Of a stretch of 37,659 bases of DNA, positions 1 through 9,099 are shown one piece after another. A program made the translations under genes and the position numbers. The notes below the pieces were generated by a model. That model searched no databases. It was not told the origin of the DNA and worked only from the letters and a program-made list of their open reading frames with translations. Position 1 is the stretch's first letter. Each line of letters starts with the position of its first letter. Source of the DNA: Bacteroidota bacterium (GTDB lineage: Bacteria; Bacteroidota; Bacteroidia; Bacteroidales; B39-G9); contig JADFUR010000085.1 in assembly GCA_015222055.1 (NCBI GenBank), forward strand, positions 1 to 37,659, written 5' to 3'.

Positions 1-56
1 ACAATTATTATAAACCAATAAGTAAAAAAAATAATTAATATAGATGTAATTTTAAT

Positions 57-64
57 TATTTTTG
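57..64 (+). promoter_or_regulatory. Possible -7 box upstream of rpsA
   Basis: TATTTTTG matches the Bacteroidota -7 consensus TAnnTTTG. No TTTG lies at the expected distance upstream, and the leader to rpsA would be about 120 nt. A weaker TATTTTG lies nearer the gene, around position 147. Weak call based on one element. Confidence 0.3.
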
Positions 65-193
65 CTATAAATTAATTAAAACAATTGATTTGCAATTTTT
101 TATAAAAAAATGCTTATAACTTTTGTTAGTTTGAATAATAAAGATTTATTTTGCAAAATATATATAATGTCTAACTAATTAATTAATAATTAA

Positions 194-2233
194 ATGATTG
201 AAAAAGAAGAAAACAAATTAGAAAAAGAAGAGCTTGTTGCGAAAAGCGAAGAGGCTGCAACTAAATCTGAAGCAGAGGAAAGCTCAGCTAAAGAAGAAGT
301 TCTAGAAAAAGAAACAGAACAAGCACCAACTGAAAAAGTTGAAGAACCTGTTGTTAAAGAAAAAAAATCAGAAGAATTTGATTGGGATGAATACGAAAGA
401 GAAAAGGATATTTATTCTTCAAAAGAAAGAGATGATTTAGAAAAGATGTATGATGAAACATTATCATCAATTTCTGAAAATGAAGTTATTGACGGTACTG
501 TTGTAAGTTTGAACAAAAGAGAAGCATTAATTAATATTGGTTATAAATCAGAAGGAGTAATTAATATTAATGAATTTAGATACAATGCTGATTTAAAAGT
601 TGGTGATACAGTTGAGGTTTATGTTGAGAGTCAAGAAGACAGAAATGGTCAGTTAATTCTTTCTCATAAAAAAGCAAGAGCACTTCGTTCATGGGATAGA
701 GTCAACCAAGCTCTTGAAAATAACGAAATTATTAAAGGATTTATTAAATGCCGTACAAAAGGTGGTATGATTGTAGATGTATTTAGCATTGAAGCATTCT
801 TACCTGGATCACAAATCGACGTTAAACCAATACGTGATTATGATATTTTTGTTGGTAAAACAATGGAATTTAAAGTTGTTAAGATAAACAAAGAATTTAA
901 AAATGTTGTAGTTTCTCACAAAGCATTAATTGAAGCTGAATTAGAAACACAAAAACAAGAAATTATTTCTAAACTTGAAAAAGGCCAAGTTCTTGAGGGA
1001 ACTGTTAAAAATATTACTTCTTATGGTGTATTTATTGACTTAGGTGGAGTTGATGGTTTAGTTCATATCACAGACTTGTCATGGGGTAGAATTAATCATC
1101 CAAGTGAAATCGTTGAATTAGATCAAAAATTAAATGTTGTTATTCTTGATTTTGATGATGCTAAGAAACGAATTGCTTTAGGTTTAAAACAATTAACACC
1201 TCATCCATGGGATTCTTTAGATACTAACTTAAAAGTTGGTGATAATGTAAAAGGTAAAGTCGTTGTTTTGGCTGATTATGGAGCATTTGTTGAGATTGCA
1301 CCAGGCGTTGAAGGATTAATTCATGTTTCGGAAATGTCATGGTCACAACATTTAAGAAGTGCACAAGAATTCTTAAAAGTTGGTGATGAACTTGAAGCAC
1401 AAATTTTAACTCTTGATAGAGAAGAACGAAAAATGTCTTTGGGTATGAAACAACTTAAACAAGACCCTTGGGAAAATATTGATGCAAAATATTCAATTGG
1501 TTCAAAACACACAGCTAAAGTACGCAACTTTACTAACTTCGGTATTTTTGTTGAGATTGAAGAAGGCGTTGATGGTTTAATTCATATTTCAGATTTATCA
1601 TGGACTAAAAAGATTAAACATCCTGCAGAATATACCAAAATTGCAAGTGATATTGACGTAGTTGTTCTTGATATTGATAAAGAAAATAGAAGATTAAGTC
1701 TTGGTCACAAACAATTAGAAGAAAATCCATGGGATGTATTTGAAACTATCTTCACTATTAACTCAATTCACAAAGGAACAATCATCGCAATGAAAGAGAA
1801 TGGTGCTGTTGTTGCTTTACCTTATGGTATTGAAGGTTTTGTAAGTAAGAAAAATTTAATTAAAGAAGACAAAACTCTTGCTAAACTTGATGAAGAATTA
1901 AATTTCAAAGTTGTTGAATTTTACAAATCAGCTAAAAAAATTGTTGTTTCTCATACAAAAATATTTGAAGATGATGTAAAAGCTGATAAAGTAGCAAAAA
2001 GAAAAACTGCTTCTAAAGCAACTAAAAAGATAAATGAAAAAATTGAAAAAACTACTTTTGCCGATATCGCAGAACTTGTAGCTCTTAAAGACGAATTTGA
2101 AACTGAAGCTAAAGCAGAAAAAAAGACTGCTAAAGCAAAGGCTAAAAAGAAAGTAGAAGAAAAAGCAGAAGAAATAGAAAAAAATATTTCTAAAAAAGAA
2201 GAGAAAAATGATGTAGATAAAGAAAAGAAATAG
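194..2233 (+). CDS. rpsA: 30S ribosomal protein S1 (six S1 domains)
   Basis: RNA-binding protein of the small ribosomal subunit that helps mRNA docking and initiation. Six S1/OB-fold repeats can be read at about residues 95-165, 177-248, 262-333, 347-420, 434-507 and 521-590. Repeats 3-5 are the most canonical (YGVFIDLGGVDGLVHITDLSW type). An acidic/lysine-rich N-terminal extension (1-60) ends in FDWDEYE, a motif I associate with Bacteroidota S1. A Lys/Glu/Ala-rich tail of about 90 residues follows domain 6, so 679 aa is longer than the roughly 560-600 aa usual for the family. The start is the first ATG after an AT-rich leader with no Shine-Dalgarno sequence, as is normal in this phylum. A STAS gene follows after 60 bp and may be cotranscribed. 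Confidence 0.96.
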   Translation: MIEKEENKLEKEELVAKSEEAATKSEAEESSAKEEVLEKETEQAPTEKVEEPVVKEKKSEEFDWDEYEREKDIYSSKERDDLEKMYDETLSSISENEVIDGTVVSLNKREALINIGYKSEGVININEFRYNADLKVGDTVEVYVESQEDRNGQLILSHKKARALRSWDRVNQALENNEIIKGFIKCRTKGGMIVDVFSIEAFLPGSQIDVKPIRDYDIFVGKTMEFKVVKINKEFKNVVVSHKALIEAELETQKQEIISKLEKGQVLEGTVKNITSYGVFIDLGGVDGLVHITDLSWGRINHPSEIVELDQKLNVVILDFDDAKKRIALGLKQLTPHPWDSLDTNLKVGDNVKGKVVVLADYGAFVEIAPGVEGLIHVSEMSWSQHLRSAQEFLKVGDELEAQILTLDREERKMSLGMKQLKQDPWENIDAKYSIGSKHTAKVRNFTNFGIFVEIEEGVDGLIHISDLSWTKKIKHPAEYTKIASDIDVVVLDIDKENRRLSLGHKQLEENPWDVFETIFTINSIHKGTIIAMKENGAVVALPYGIEGFVSKKNLIKEDKTLAKLDEELNFKVVEFYKSAKKIVVSHTKIFEDDVKADKVAKRKTASKATKKINEKIEKTTFADIAELVALKDEFETEAKAEKKTAKAKAKKKVEEKAEEIEKNISKKEEKNDVDKEKK

Positions 2234-2293
2234 TATATTTGACTAAAGTAAAGGAAAAATCAGAAAGGTTAAATTTCTTAATAAAAAAATAAA

Positions 2294-2647
2294 ATGGAAT
2301 TTAAAATTGAAAAAAAAGGATATTATACTTTAATAGAGGTATTAGTTGATAAACTTGACACACATGTTGCACCATCACTGAAATCAGAATTAGTTTTGAT
2401 TGCAGGTAATGGAGAAAAAAATATTATACTTGATTTAAATAATTGTAGATATTGCGATTCCTCAGGTTTAAGTGCTATTTTAGTTGCAAATCGTTTATGT
2501 AAAAATGCTAACGGTATTTTTGTTCTTTCTGGTTTACAAACTGCAGTCGAAAGACTTATTACTATTTCACAGTTAGATACTGTTCTTAATATTTCTGCCG
2601 ACATAAATAAAGGTGAAGATATTATAAAAAAAGAACAAAAAGATTGA
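2294..2647 (+). CDS. STAS-domain anti-sigma factor antagonist
   Basis: Single STAS domain (117 aa) of the SpoIIAA/RsbV type. The core motif YCDSSGLSAILVANRL (about residues 53-68) includes the D-S-S-G-L signature whose serine is phosphorylated by a partner anti-sigma kinase in known systems. Only one domain is present, with no signal peptide, so the protein should be cytoplasmic. It lies 60 bp after rpsA and 15 bp before rnz, so the three are probably one transcript. No anti-sigma kinase or sigma factor lies nearby, so the partner is unknown. Family assignment is firm; the regulated pathway cannot be read from here. Confidence 0.88.
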   Translation: MEFKIEKKGYYTLIEVLVDKLDTHVAPSLKSELVLIAGNGEKNIILDLNNCRYCDSSGLSAILVANRLCKNANGIFVLSGLQTAVERLITISQLDTVLNISADINKGEDIIKKEQKD

Positions 2648-2662
2648 TACAAGTATCTAACA

Positions 2663-3577
2663 ATGTCTTTTAAACTATCTATACTAGGATGTAGCTCTGC
2701 TCTTCCTACTTCTAAAAGATTTTCTACCGCTCAAGTTATAAATATGCTTGAGCGGTTTTTTTTAATAGACTGTGGTGAGGGAACTCAAATACAGATGCGT
2801 AAATTTAAAATCCCTTTTGGGAAAATTAACAACATATTTATTAGTCATCTTCATGGAGATCATTTTTTTGGCTTATTAGGATTAATTTCAACCTTTAATC
2901 TTCTTAATAGAGAGAGTGATTTAAATATTTTTTGCCCAGCGGATTTAGAAAATATTTTAAATTGTCAATTTAATTATTTCGAAAACAATTTAAATTTTAA
3001 AATAATATATCATCCATTAAACTTCAATATTCCTGAAATTATTTATGAAGATAATAATCTCACAGTAAAATCTTTTCCTTTAAGACATAAAATACCAACT
3101 TGTGGATTTCTATTTGAGGAAAAACAAAAACCAAGAAATATAATTAAAGAGAAAATTCAGCATTTAAATATCCCAATAAAAGATATTGTTAAGATTAAAC
3201 AAGGTGAAGATTTTGTCGCAAATAATGGTGAAATATATAAAAACGAAGACTTAACATTTCCGCCATCCAAACCCCGTTCTTATGCATACTGTTCAGATAC
3301 AGCTTATTATGAAGATGTGATTCCTGTAATTAAAAATGTTGATTTGCTTTATCATGAAGCTACTTTTATGAATGATATGATAGAGAGGGCAAAACAAACT
3401 CTTCATTCAACGTCTGTAGATGCAGCTAAAATCGCAAAAAAAGCCGATGTTAAACAACTTATTATTGGGCATTTTTCTGCTCGCTATAAAAATATTGAAC
3501 CTCTTTTGAATGAAGCAAAAGAAATTTTTCCAAATACTATAGCCGCTGACGATGGAATGCTTGTTAGTGTAAAGTAG
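2663..3577 (+). CDS. rnz: Ribonuclease Z
   Basis: tRNA 3'-processing endonuclease of the metallo-beta-lactamase fold. The N-terminal LGCSSALPT segment, the zinc motif SHLHGDHFFGL (H62, H64, D66, H67), YCSDTAY, HEATF (about residue 230) and the C-terminal GHFSARY histidine motif appear in family order. The length of 304 aa is normal for the short bacterial RNase Z. The only tRNA gene in the window (21177-21250) has no encoded CCA, which fits a need for 3' trimming followed by CCA addition. It starts 15 bp after the STAS gene and is probably cotranscribed with it. Confidence 0.95.
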   Translation: MSFKLSILGCSSALPTSKRFSTAQVINMLERFFLIDCGEGTQIQMRKFKIPFGKINNIFISHLHGDHFFGLLGLISTFNLLNRESDLNIFCPADLENILNCQFNYFENNLNFKIIYHPLNFNIPEIIYEDNNLTVKSFPLRHKIPTCGFLFEEKQKPRNIIKEKIQHLNIPIKDIVKIKQGEDFVANNGEIYKNEDLTFPPSKPRSYAYCSDTAYYEDVIPVIKNVDLLYHEATFMNDMIERAKQTLHSTSVDAAKIAKKADVKQLIIGHFSARYKNIEPLLNEAKEIFPNTIAADDGMLVSVK

Positions 3578-3681
3578 ATAGTTCACATTTAATAATATTA
3601 AATGTTAAGAAGGCTCATTTTTTCAAATGCCAATATTTTATTATATAAACTTTTAGCTTTTAATTTAATAAACTAATCTCA

Positions 3682-3712
3682 TTTGGATAATTAATAAAAA
3701 ATTGTACTTTTA
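3682..3712 (+). promoter_or_regulatory. Bacteroidota-type promoter of the C1 peptidase gene
   Basis: TTTG at 3682-3685 is followed after exactly 19 bp by TACTTTTA at 3705-3712, close to the TTTG-N19-TAnnTTTG consensus (last base A instead of G). A start site near 3718 would leave a leader of about 30 nt before the ATG at 3750. Confidence 0.6.
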
Positions 3713-3749
3713 TTGCTTAGAATATTGTAAATTAATTTAATCTCAAGTT

Positions 3750-4991
3750 ATGAAACGTATAATAAGTATAAGTATAGCACTACTTTTCATTAGTAGTTTT
3801 GCTTTTGCACAACAGAAAAACGACAAAAGTAAATTCAAAGAATACGAACCTGGTTATTACCAAAATTCTATCTTGAAAGACGTTAGAGCAGTCAAGAAAA
3901 AAATGACTTCAAAAGAGAAATACAAACATTTCCAAATGGATCACTCAGGATTAGATTTGCCTAAAAAAATTAGTTTGTATAAAAAGCAATGGTCTAATCC
4001 TTCTATATCACAAGGTAATGCGGGCACATGCTGGTGTTTTTCTACAATGTCATTTTATGAATCTGAAGTTTTTCGTCTTACAAATAAAAAAGTGAAAATT
4101 TCCGAAATTTATACAGTTTATTGGGAGTATGTTGAAAAGGCTAGAGGATTTGTTACAGAAAGAGGAAATTCAGTATTCGCTGAAGGTTCTGAAGGGAATG
4201 CAGTAGCACGAATGTTTAAAAAATATGGTGCAGTTCCTCAAAGTGAATATACAGGATTATTGAATGATCGCAAATTCCATTCTCATGCTGCTATGTATAA
4301 AGAAATGAATAAATATCTAAAAACAGTTAAAAAAACTAGTGCTTGGAATGAAGAGCAAGTTATTTCAACAATTAAAGATATTATGAAACATTATATTGGA
4401 ATTCCTCCAACAGAGTTTAATATTGATGGAAAAACATATACACCTGCAACATATTTGAACGATTACTTGAAAATTAATCCTGATGATTATGTTGAAATTT
4501 TATCTTACGAGCAAGAACCATTTTGGAAACAAGTTGAATATACCGTTGAAGATAACTGGTGGCATAGTAAAGAATATTATAACATACCTTTAGAAGATTA
4601 TATGAAAGTCTTGAAAAAAGCTGTTAGAAATGGTTATACAATGAGTATTGGTGGAGATGTTTCTGAAGCAGGCTTTGTTAGAAGTACTAATTGTGCTTTA
4701 ATTCCTTCTTTTGATATTCCTTCTGCTTACATTAATGGCGATGCTCGTCAGTTCCGTTTTTCAAATAGAACAACCACAGACGATCATGGAATGCATCTTG
4801 TTGGATATATGCAAAAAGATGGCAAAGATTGGTACCTTATTAAAGATTCAAGCTCAGGATCAAGAAATAACGATGAAAAAGCTCCTGAATTTGGATATTA
4901 TTTCTTCCATGAAGATTATGTTAAACTTAAAATGATGGGATTTACAATTCACAAAGATGCTGTAAAAGACATTTTGAAGAAGTTTAAATAA
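3750..4991 (+). CDS. Exported C1-family (papain/bleomycin-hydrolase-like) cysteine peptidase
   Basis: The signal peptide at residues 1-20 ends in AFA, so the enzyme is exported to the periplasm or beyond. The papain-fold active site is visible: oxyanion Q88 and nucleophile C94 in QGNAGTCWCFS, and the general base H346 in DDHGMHLVGYM. The third position, normally Asn in a KNSWG-type motif, reads IKDSSSGSRN, with D366 in place of Asn. The length of 413 aa, with a long insert between Cys and His, resembles the aminopeptidase C/bleomycin hydrolase branch (C1B) more than plain papain. It is monocistronic, with its own promoter upstream and a strong hairpin terminator downstream. The substrate is unknown; peptide scavenging is plausible. 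Confidence 0.85.
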   Translation: MKRIISISIALLFISSFAFAQQKNDKSKFKEYEPGYYQNSILKDVRAVKKKMTSKEKYKHFQMDHSGLDLPKKISLYKKQWSNPSISQGNAGTCWCFSTMSFYESEVFRLTNKKVKISEIYTVYWEYVEKARGFVTERGNSVFAEGSEGNAVARMFKKYGAVPQSEYTGLLNDRKFHSHAAMYKEMNKYLKTVKKTSAWNEEQVISTIKDIMKHYIGIPPTEFNIDGKTYTPATYLNDYLKINPDDYVEILSYEQEPFWKQVEYTVEDNWWHSKEYYNIPLEDYMKVLKKAVRNGYTMSIGGDVSEAGFVRSTNCALIPSFDIPSAYINGDARQFRFSNRTTTDDHGMHLVGYMQKDGKDWYLIKDSSSGSRNNDEKAPEFGYYFFHEDYVKLKMMGFTIHKDAVKDILKKFK

Positions 4992-5007
4992 TTTTATTTA
5001 ATTTCAT

Positions 5008-5040
5008 AAAAGTCCTCAACAATATGAGGACTTTTTTTTT
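5008..5040 (+). terminator. Rho-independent terminator after the C1 peptidase gene
   Basis: Perfect 11-bp stem (AAAAGTCCTCA at 5008-5018 with TGAGGACTTTT at 5025-5035) with a 6-nt loop and a T-run to 5040. The guaA -7 box begins directly after it. Confidence 0.93.
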
Positions 5041-5041
5041 A

Positions 5042-5049
5042 TATATTTG
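5042..5049 (+). promoter_or_regulatory. -7 promoter box of guaA
   Basis: TATATTTG is a perfect TAnnTTTG match 23 bp before the guaA ATG, giving a leader of only about 16-18 nt. The expected -33 position falls in the preceding terminator stem and has no TTTG. Confidence 0.6.
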
Positions 5050-5072
5050 CAAAATAAATTAATATAAAACAG

Positions 5073-6602
5073 ATGCAAGATAAAATTTTAATTCTAGATT
5101 TTGGCTCTCAATATACACAATTGATTGCACGTCGTGTTCGAGAACTTAATGTTTATTGTGAGATTTTTCCATATAATAAAATTCCTGAAATTGGTAAAAA
5201 CATTAAAGGCGTTATTTTGTCGGGAAGTCCATTCTCAGTTCGAGATAAAAATGCTTTAATACCAGATTTGTTAAAAATAAAAGGAGAGAAACCTTTGTTA
5301 GGTGTTTGTTACGGAGCACAGTATCTAGCACATTTTTTTGGAGGAAAAGTTTCTCCATCAGATAAACGTGAGTATGGTAGAGCTAATATGAAATTTATTG
5401 ACAATAAAAACGAATTGTTTACAAATGTTTCAGCAAATACTCAAGTATGGATGTCGCATGCCGACACAATAACAAAATTGCCTGATAATTTTAAAGTTAT
5501 TGCAGGTACCGATGATGTTGAGTTTGGTGCTTTTAAAATTATTGATGAGGAAACTTATGGAATTCAATTTCATCCAGAAGTTTACCATACTGTAGAAGGA
5601 AAAAAAATAATTAAAAATTTTGTTGTTGATATCTGTTCTGCAAAACAAGATTGGACTCCCGATTCATTTGTTTCGTCTACAGTTACAGAATTGAAAAATA
5701 AAATTACTAACGATAAAGTTGTTCTTGGCCTATCTGGTGGTGTTGATTCAACAGTTGCTGCAACATTGTTGCAGAAGGCTGTAGGTGAAAATCTTACATG
5801 TATATTTGTAGATAACGGCTTATTAAGAAAAAATGAATTCTCTCAGGTTTTGACATCATACAAAACAATGGGGCTAAATGTAATCGGAGTTGATGCTAAA
5901 GATAAGTTTTTGTCTGATTTAGAAGGTGTTTCTGACCCTGAAACTAAGAGAAAAATTATAGGACGTAATTTTATTGAAGTTTTCGATAAAGAAGCAAATA
6001 AAATTCAAAACGTAAAATGGCTTGCTCAAGGAACAATTTATCCCGATGTTATTGAATCAATTTCTGTGAAAGGTCCTTCAGCAACTATTAAGTCGCATCA
6101 TAATGTAGGTGGTTTGCCTGATGTAATGAAGCTTAAAATTATTGAACCTCTTAAATTATTATTTAAAGATGAGGTGAGAAGAGTTGGTAGATCTTTACAC
6201 ATTAGCGATGAATTTCTTAATCGGCATCCTTTCCCTGGTCCGGGATTATCAATAAGGATTATAGGTGAAATTACCCAACAAAAAATTTTAGTTCTCCAAG
6301 AAGTTGATGATATTTTTATTTCAGGACTTAAAGAAAGTAACCTTTACAATACTGTATGGCAGGCAGGTGCCATTCTTTTGCCTGTTCAATCAGTTGGAGT
6401 GATGGGTGATGAGAGAACTTATGAAAATGTAGTTGCTCTTCGCTCGGTATCTTCAACCGACGGAATGACTGCTGACTGGTCTCATCTACCTTATGAGTTT
6501 TTAAGCAACATATCTAATAAAATTATTAATAATGTAAAAGGTGTTAATAGAGTTGTTTTTGATATTAGCTCAAAACCACCTGCTACAATTGAATGGGAGT
6601 AA
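5073..6602 (+). CDS. guaA: GMP synthase (glutamine-hydrolysing)
   Basis: Converts XMP to GMP with ATP and glutamine, the last step of de novo guanine nucleotide synthesis. The class I amidotransferase domain (about 1-185) has nucleophile C79 in GVCYGAQ and the H166/E168 pair in QFHPEVY. The ATP-pyrophosphatase domain has the PP-loop LSGGVDST (219-226). The C-terminal dimerisation domain ends in the family-typical KPPATIEWE. At 509 aa it is full length. It stands alone between two terminators with its own -7 box 23 bp upstream. Confidence 0.98.
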   Translation: MQDKILILDFGSQYTQLIARRVRELNVYCEIFPYNKIPEIGKNIKGVILSGSPFSVRDKNALIPDLLKIKGEKPLLGVCYGAQYLAHFFGGKVSPSDKREYGRANMKFIDNKNELFTNVSANTQVWMSHADTITKLPDNFKVIAGTDDVEFGAFKIIDEETYGIQFHPEVYHTVEGKKIIKNFVVDICSAKQDWTPDSFVSSTVTELKNKITNDKVVLGLSGGVDSTVAATLLQKAVGENLTCIFVDNGLLRKNEFSQVLTSYKTMGLNVIGVDAKDKFLSDLEGVSDPETKRKIIGRNFIEVFDKEANKIQNVKWLAQGTIYPDVIESISVKGPSATIKSHHNVGGLPDVMKLKIIEPLKLLFKDEVRRVGRSLHISDEFLNRHPFPGPGLSIRIIGEITQQKILVLQEVDDIFISGLKESNLYNTVWQAGAILLPVQSVGVMGDERTYENVVALRSVSSTDGMTADWSHLPYEFLSNISNKIINNVKGVNRVVFDISSKPPATIEWE

Positions 6603-6638
6603 GTCTGCAAGTATAGAATGAAAAGTTTATTAAGTTAT

Positions 6639-6669
6639 AGAGACGTACCAAAATGCGTCTCTTTTTTTA
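6639..6669 (+). terminator. Rho-independent terminator after guaA
   Basis: 7-bp stem AGAGACG (6639-6645) with CGTCTCT (6656-6662), a 10-nt loop, followed by a T-run. Confidence 0.85.
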
Positions 6670-6834
6670 TGTTAAATAACAGCAAAATTTAATAAAATAG
6701 CGTATTAATTAAGGCAAGAAAAGATTGTTGCAAAACATGTTAAATATCATTTATTAATTCATTAATTATTTCATAACTTTAGAGAAAAATTTTTTTTAAA
6801 TAATATTTTATAATTTATTAAAACATAAATGGTT

Positions 6835-7914
6835 ATGAGAAAACATATTTTTAATGCAGGTCCTTGTAAGTTATCTGATGCTACTTTGGAGAATACTTCA
6901 AAAGCAGTTTTAGATTTAAACGGTATTGGTCAATCAATAATGGAAGTATCTCACAGAAGTAAAGATTTCCAAGCTGTAATTGACGATGCTGTTGATTTAT
7001 TTAAAGAATTACTTAAAATTCCTGAAGGTTATTCTGTTTTATTTCTTGGTGGTGGAGCAAGCACACAGTTTGCAATGATACCTTATAATTTTTTGAATAA
7101 AAAAGGTGTCTATCTTGACACAGGTACATGGTCAACAAAAGCAATAAAAGAAGCTCAAATTTGGGGCGACGAAAAAGTTGAAGTTATTGCTTCATCAAAA
7201 GATAAAAATTTTATGTATATTCCTAAAGGATATACAGTACCTGCTGATGCAGATTATTTCCATATTACAACAAACAACACAATTAAAGGAACAGAAATTA
7301 GAGAAGATTATACTTCACCTGTTCCATTTTTGGCTGATATGTCATCAGATATTATGAGCAGACCTGTTGATGTTGCAAAATATGATATGATTTATGGTGG
7401 TTGCCAAAAGAATTTAGGGCCAGCTGGAGTTACTTTTGTTATTATTAAAGATGAATTGCTTAACAAAGTTGTTGACAGACCAATTCCTACAATGTTAAAG
7501 TATAAAACTCAAGTTGACAAAGGTTCAATGTTTAACACTCCTCCTTGTATCAATATTTTTGCTGTAAGAGAAACTTTAAAATGGGTTAAATCGCTTGGTG
7601 GTGTTGAAGAAATGGACAAAAGAGCACAACAAAAAGCTGATTTATTATATGGAGCAATGGATAACAGCAAAATGTTTAAAGGAACAGTTGCAAAAGAAGA
7701 CCGTTCAAGAATGAACATCTGTTTTGTAATGAATGATGAGTATAAAGAAAAAGAAACTGAATTTATTAGTTTTGCTGCACAAAAAAACATTATTGGAATT
7801 AAAGGACACCGCTCAGTTGGTGGATTTAGAGCATCATGTTATAATGCAGTTACACTAGAAGATGTACAAGCATTAGTAGATGCAATGAATGAATTTGAAA
7901 AATTAAACGCATAA
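6835..7914 (+). CDS. serC: Phosphoserine aminotransferase
   Basis: PLP-dependent transaminase making 3-phosphoserine from 3-phosphohydroxypyruvate and glutamate (fold type I, class V). Visible motifs are the N-terminal [10 protein letters not shown], the GGGAST cofactor-phosphate region, [12 protein letters not shown] (substrate/PLP contacts) and the Schiff-base lysine in [12 protein letters not shown]. An ATG six bases earlier (6829, giving MVM...) is also in frame. I chose 6835 because family members begin one or two residues before KH-x-FNAGP. An AT-rich leader of more than 200 bp holds TAACTTTA at 6774-6781, a one-mismatch -7 box. serA follows after 111 bp. Confidence 0.96.
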   Translation: MRKHIFNAGPCKLSDATLENTSKAVLDLNGIGQSIMEVSHRSKDFQAVIDDAVDLFKELLKIPEGYSVLFLGGGASTQFAMIPYNFLNKKGVYLDTGTWSTKAIKEAQIWGDEKVEVIASSKDKNFMYIPKGYTVPADADYFHITTNNTIKGTEIREDYTSPVPFLADMSSDIMSRPVDVAKYDMIYGGCQKNLGPAGVTFVIIKDELLNKVVDRPIPTMLKYKTQVDKGSMFNTPPCINIFAVRETLKWVKSLGGVEEMDKRAQQKADLLYGAMDNSKMFKGTVAKEDRSRMNICFVMNDEYKEKETEFISFAAQKNIIGIKGHRSVGGFRASCYNAVTLEDVQALVDAMNEFEKLNA

Positions 7915-7949
7915 TTTTTTGTTTAGTCAACAAGCATGAGGAACGACTA

Positions 7950-7968
7950 AAGTAATATGAAATTACTT
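7950..7968 (+). other. Small hairpin in the serC-serA spacer
   Basis: AAGTAAT (7950-7956) pairs with ATTACTT (7962-7968) around a 5-nt loop. Outer AGTCA (7925-7929) can pair with TGACT (7983-7987), making a two-tier structure. No T-run follows, so it does not look like a terminator. It may be an mRNA stability or processing element, or chance in AT-rich DNA. Confidence 0.35.
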
Positions 7969-8025
7969 CGATTTGGCTGTAGTGACTGTTTCTTAATTAA
8001 TTAATTAATTTAAAATTTTATTATT

Positions 8026-8949
8026 ATGGCAAAAGTTTTAGTAGCAACAGTAAAACCATTTGCACCAGCAGCTGTGGAGCAAATAAAATTAATTGCAGAC
8101 AAAGCCGGATATGATGTTCAATTACTTGAAAAGTATGCAAACCAGTCTGATTTTGTTAATGCAGTAGCTGATGTTGATGCACTAATTGTTAGAAGCGATA
8201 AAGTAACAAGAGAAGTTATTGAAAAAGGAAATAATTTAAAAGTTGTAGTACGTGCAGGTGCCGGTTATGACAACCTTGATTTAGAGGCTGCTACCGAGAA
8301 AGGTGTTGTTGCTATGAACACACCCGGACAAAATTCTAATGCAGTTGCAGAACTTGCAATAGGAATGATGATTTTTAATGCTCGTAATGGCTTTAATGGT
8401 AAAGCAGGTAAAGAGCTTAAAGGAAAATCAATTGGTATTCATGCATATGGTAATGTAGGAAGAATTGTTGGTAACCTTGCTAAAGGTTTTGGGATGAAAG
8501 TTTATGCTTTTGATCCATTTCTTTCAAAAGAAGCAATTGAAAAAGATGGAGTTATTGCTTTATCTTCTGTAGAAGATTTGTATTCAACTTGTCAGTATAT
8601 TTCTTTACATATTCCTGCAACCGAAAAAACAATTAATTCAATTAATTTTGATTTATTATCAAAAATGCCTAAAGGGGCTACTTTGGTGAATACTGCTAGA
8701 AAAGAAGTTGTTTGTGAAGAATCTTTATTGAAGATTTTTGACAAAAGAGATGATTTTAATTACATCTCTGATATAGCACCAGATTGTAAAGATGTTATAT
8801 CTGAAAAATATGAAGGAAGATGTTTCTTTACACCTAAAAAAATGGGGGCACAAACAGCCGAAGCAAATATTAATTCCGGTGTAGCTGCTATTAATCAGAT
8901 TATAAATTATATCGAAAAAGGCGACAAAACTTTTCAAGTAAATAAATAG
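8026..8949 (+). CDS. serA: D-3-phosphoglycerate dehydrogenase, short Lys-type (no ACT domain)
   Basis: First step of serine synthesis: NAD-dependent oxidation of 3-phosphoglycerate. The D-2-hydroxyacid dehydrogenase layout is visible: RAGAGYDNLD (77-86), NTPGQNSNAVAEL, a nucleotide-binding loop IGIHAYGNVGR (136-146) and the substrate arginine R225 in NTARKEV. At 307 aa it lacks the C-terminal regulatory domains of the E. coli enzyme, so serine feedback through an ACT domain is not expected. Where most homologues have the catalytic His (TPHIGAST), this one reads TPKKMGAQTAEAN (K271/K272). As I recall, Bacteroidota SerA and the Entamoeba enzyme share this Lys form. Part of the serC-serA-DUF1015 cluster. 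Confidence 0.93.
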   Translation: MAKVLVATVKPFAPAAVEQIKLIADKAGYDVQLLEKYANQSDFVNAVADVDALIVRSDKVTREVIEKGNNLKVVVRAGAGYDNLDLEAATEKGVVAMNTPGQNSNAVAELAIGMMIFNARNGFNGKAGKELKGKSIGIHAYGNVGRIVGNLAKGFGMKVYAFDPFLSKEAIEKDGVIALSSVEDLYSTCQYISLHIPATEKTINSINFDLLSKMPKGATLVNTARKEVVCEESLLKIFDKRDDFNYISDIAPDCKDVISEKYEGRCFFTPKKMGAQTAEANINSGVAAINQIINYIEKGDKTFQVNK

Positions 8950-8965
8950 CATAATATTTAGTATT

Positions 8966-9064
8966 TTAATTGTTAATTTACTGAGTTCCGACTAAAAATA
9001 TAAACGTCAGTAGGATTTTTCAAGGTGTTTTAATTAGGTAGGTAGTAAGTAAATTAACAATTAA
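8966..9064 (+). repeat. 17-bp perfect inverted repeat between serA and the DUF1015 gene
   Basis: The left arm at 8966-8982 (TTAATTGTTAATTTACT) is the exact reverse complement of the right arm at 9048-9064, around a 65-nt loop richer in G and C than the arms. The right arm has no T-run, so it is not a normal terminator. It would form a long stem in the message between serA and the next gene, or act as a cruciform/binding site in DNA. Confidence 0.7.
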
Positions 9065-9090
9065 TAATTTATAATTAATAATTTATAATT
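9061..9090 (+). repeat. 14-bp direct repeat, two copies
   Basis: TTAATAATTTATAA occurs twice in tandem (9061-9074, 9075-9088), followed by a partial third unit, directly before the DUF1015 start. It overlaps the end of the inverted repeat. Probably AT-rich slippage. Confidence 0.6.
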
Positions 9091-9099
9091 AATATAATT

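Noticed and set aside
3585-3605. Hairpin ACATTTAAT/ATTAAATGT after rnz as a terminator
   Set aside because: The stem is purely weak pairs apart from two and has no T-run directly after it. Probably chance in AT-rich DNA, so left out of the feature list.
4711-4935. Plus-strand open frame inside the C1 peptidase gene
   Set aside because: Frame-shifted shadow of a well-supported gene.
6829-6834. Upstream ATG of serC (MVM- start)
   Set aside because: Possible, but homologues start at the Met just before KH-x-FNAGP. The difference is only two residues.
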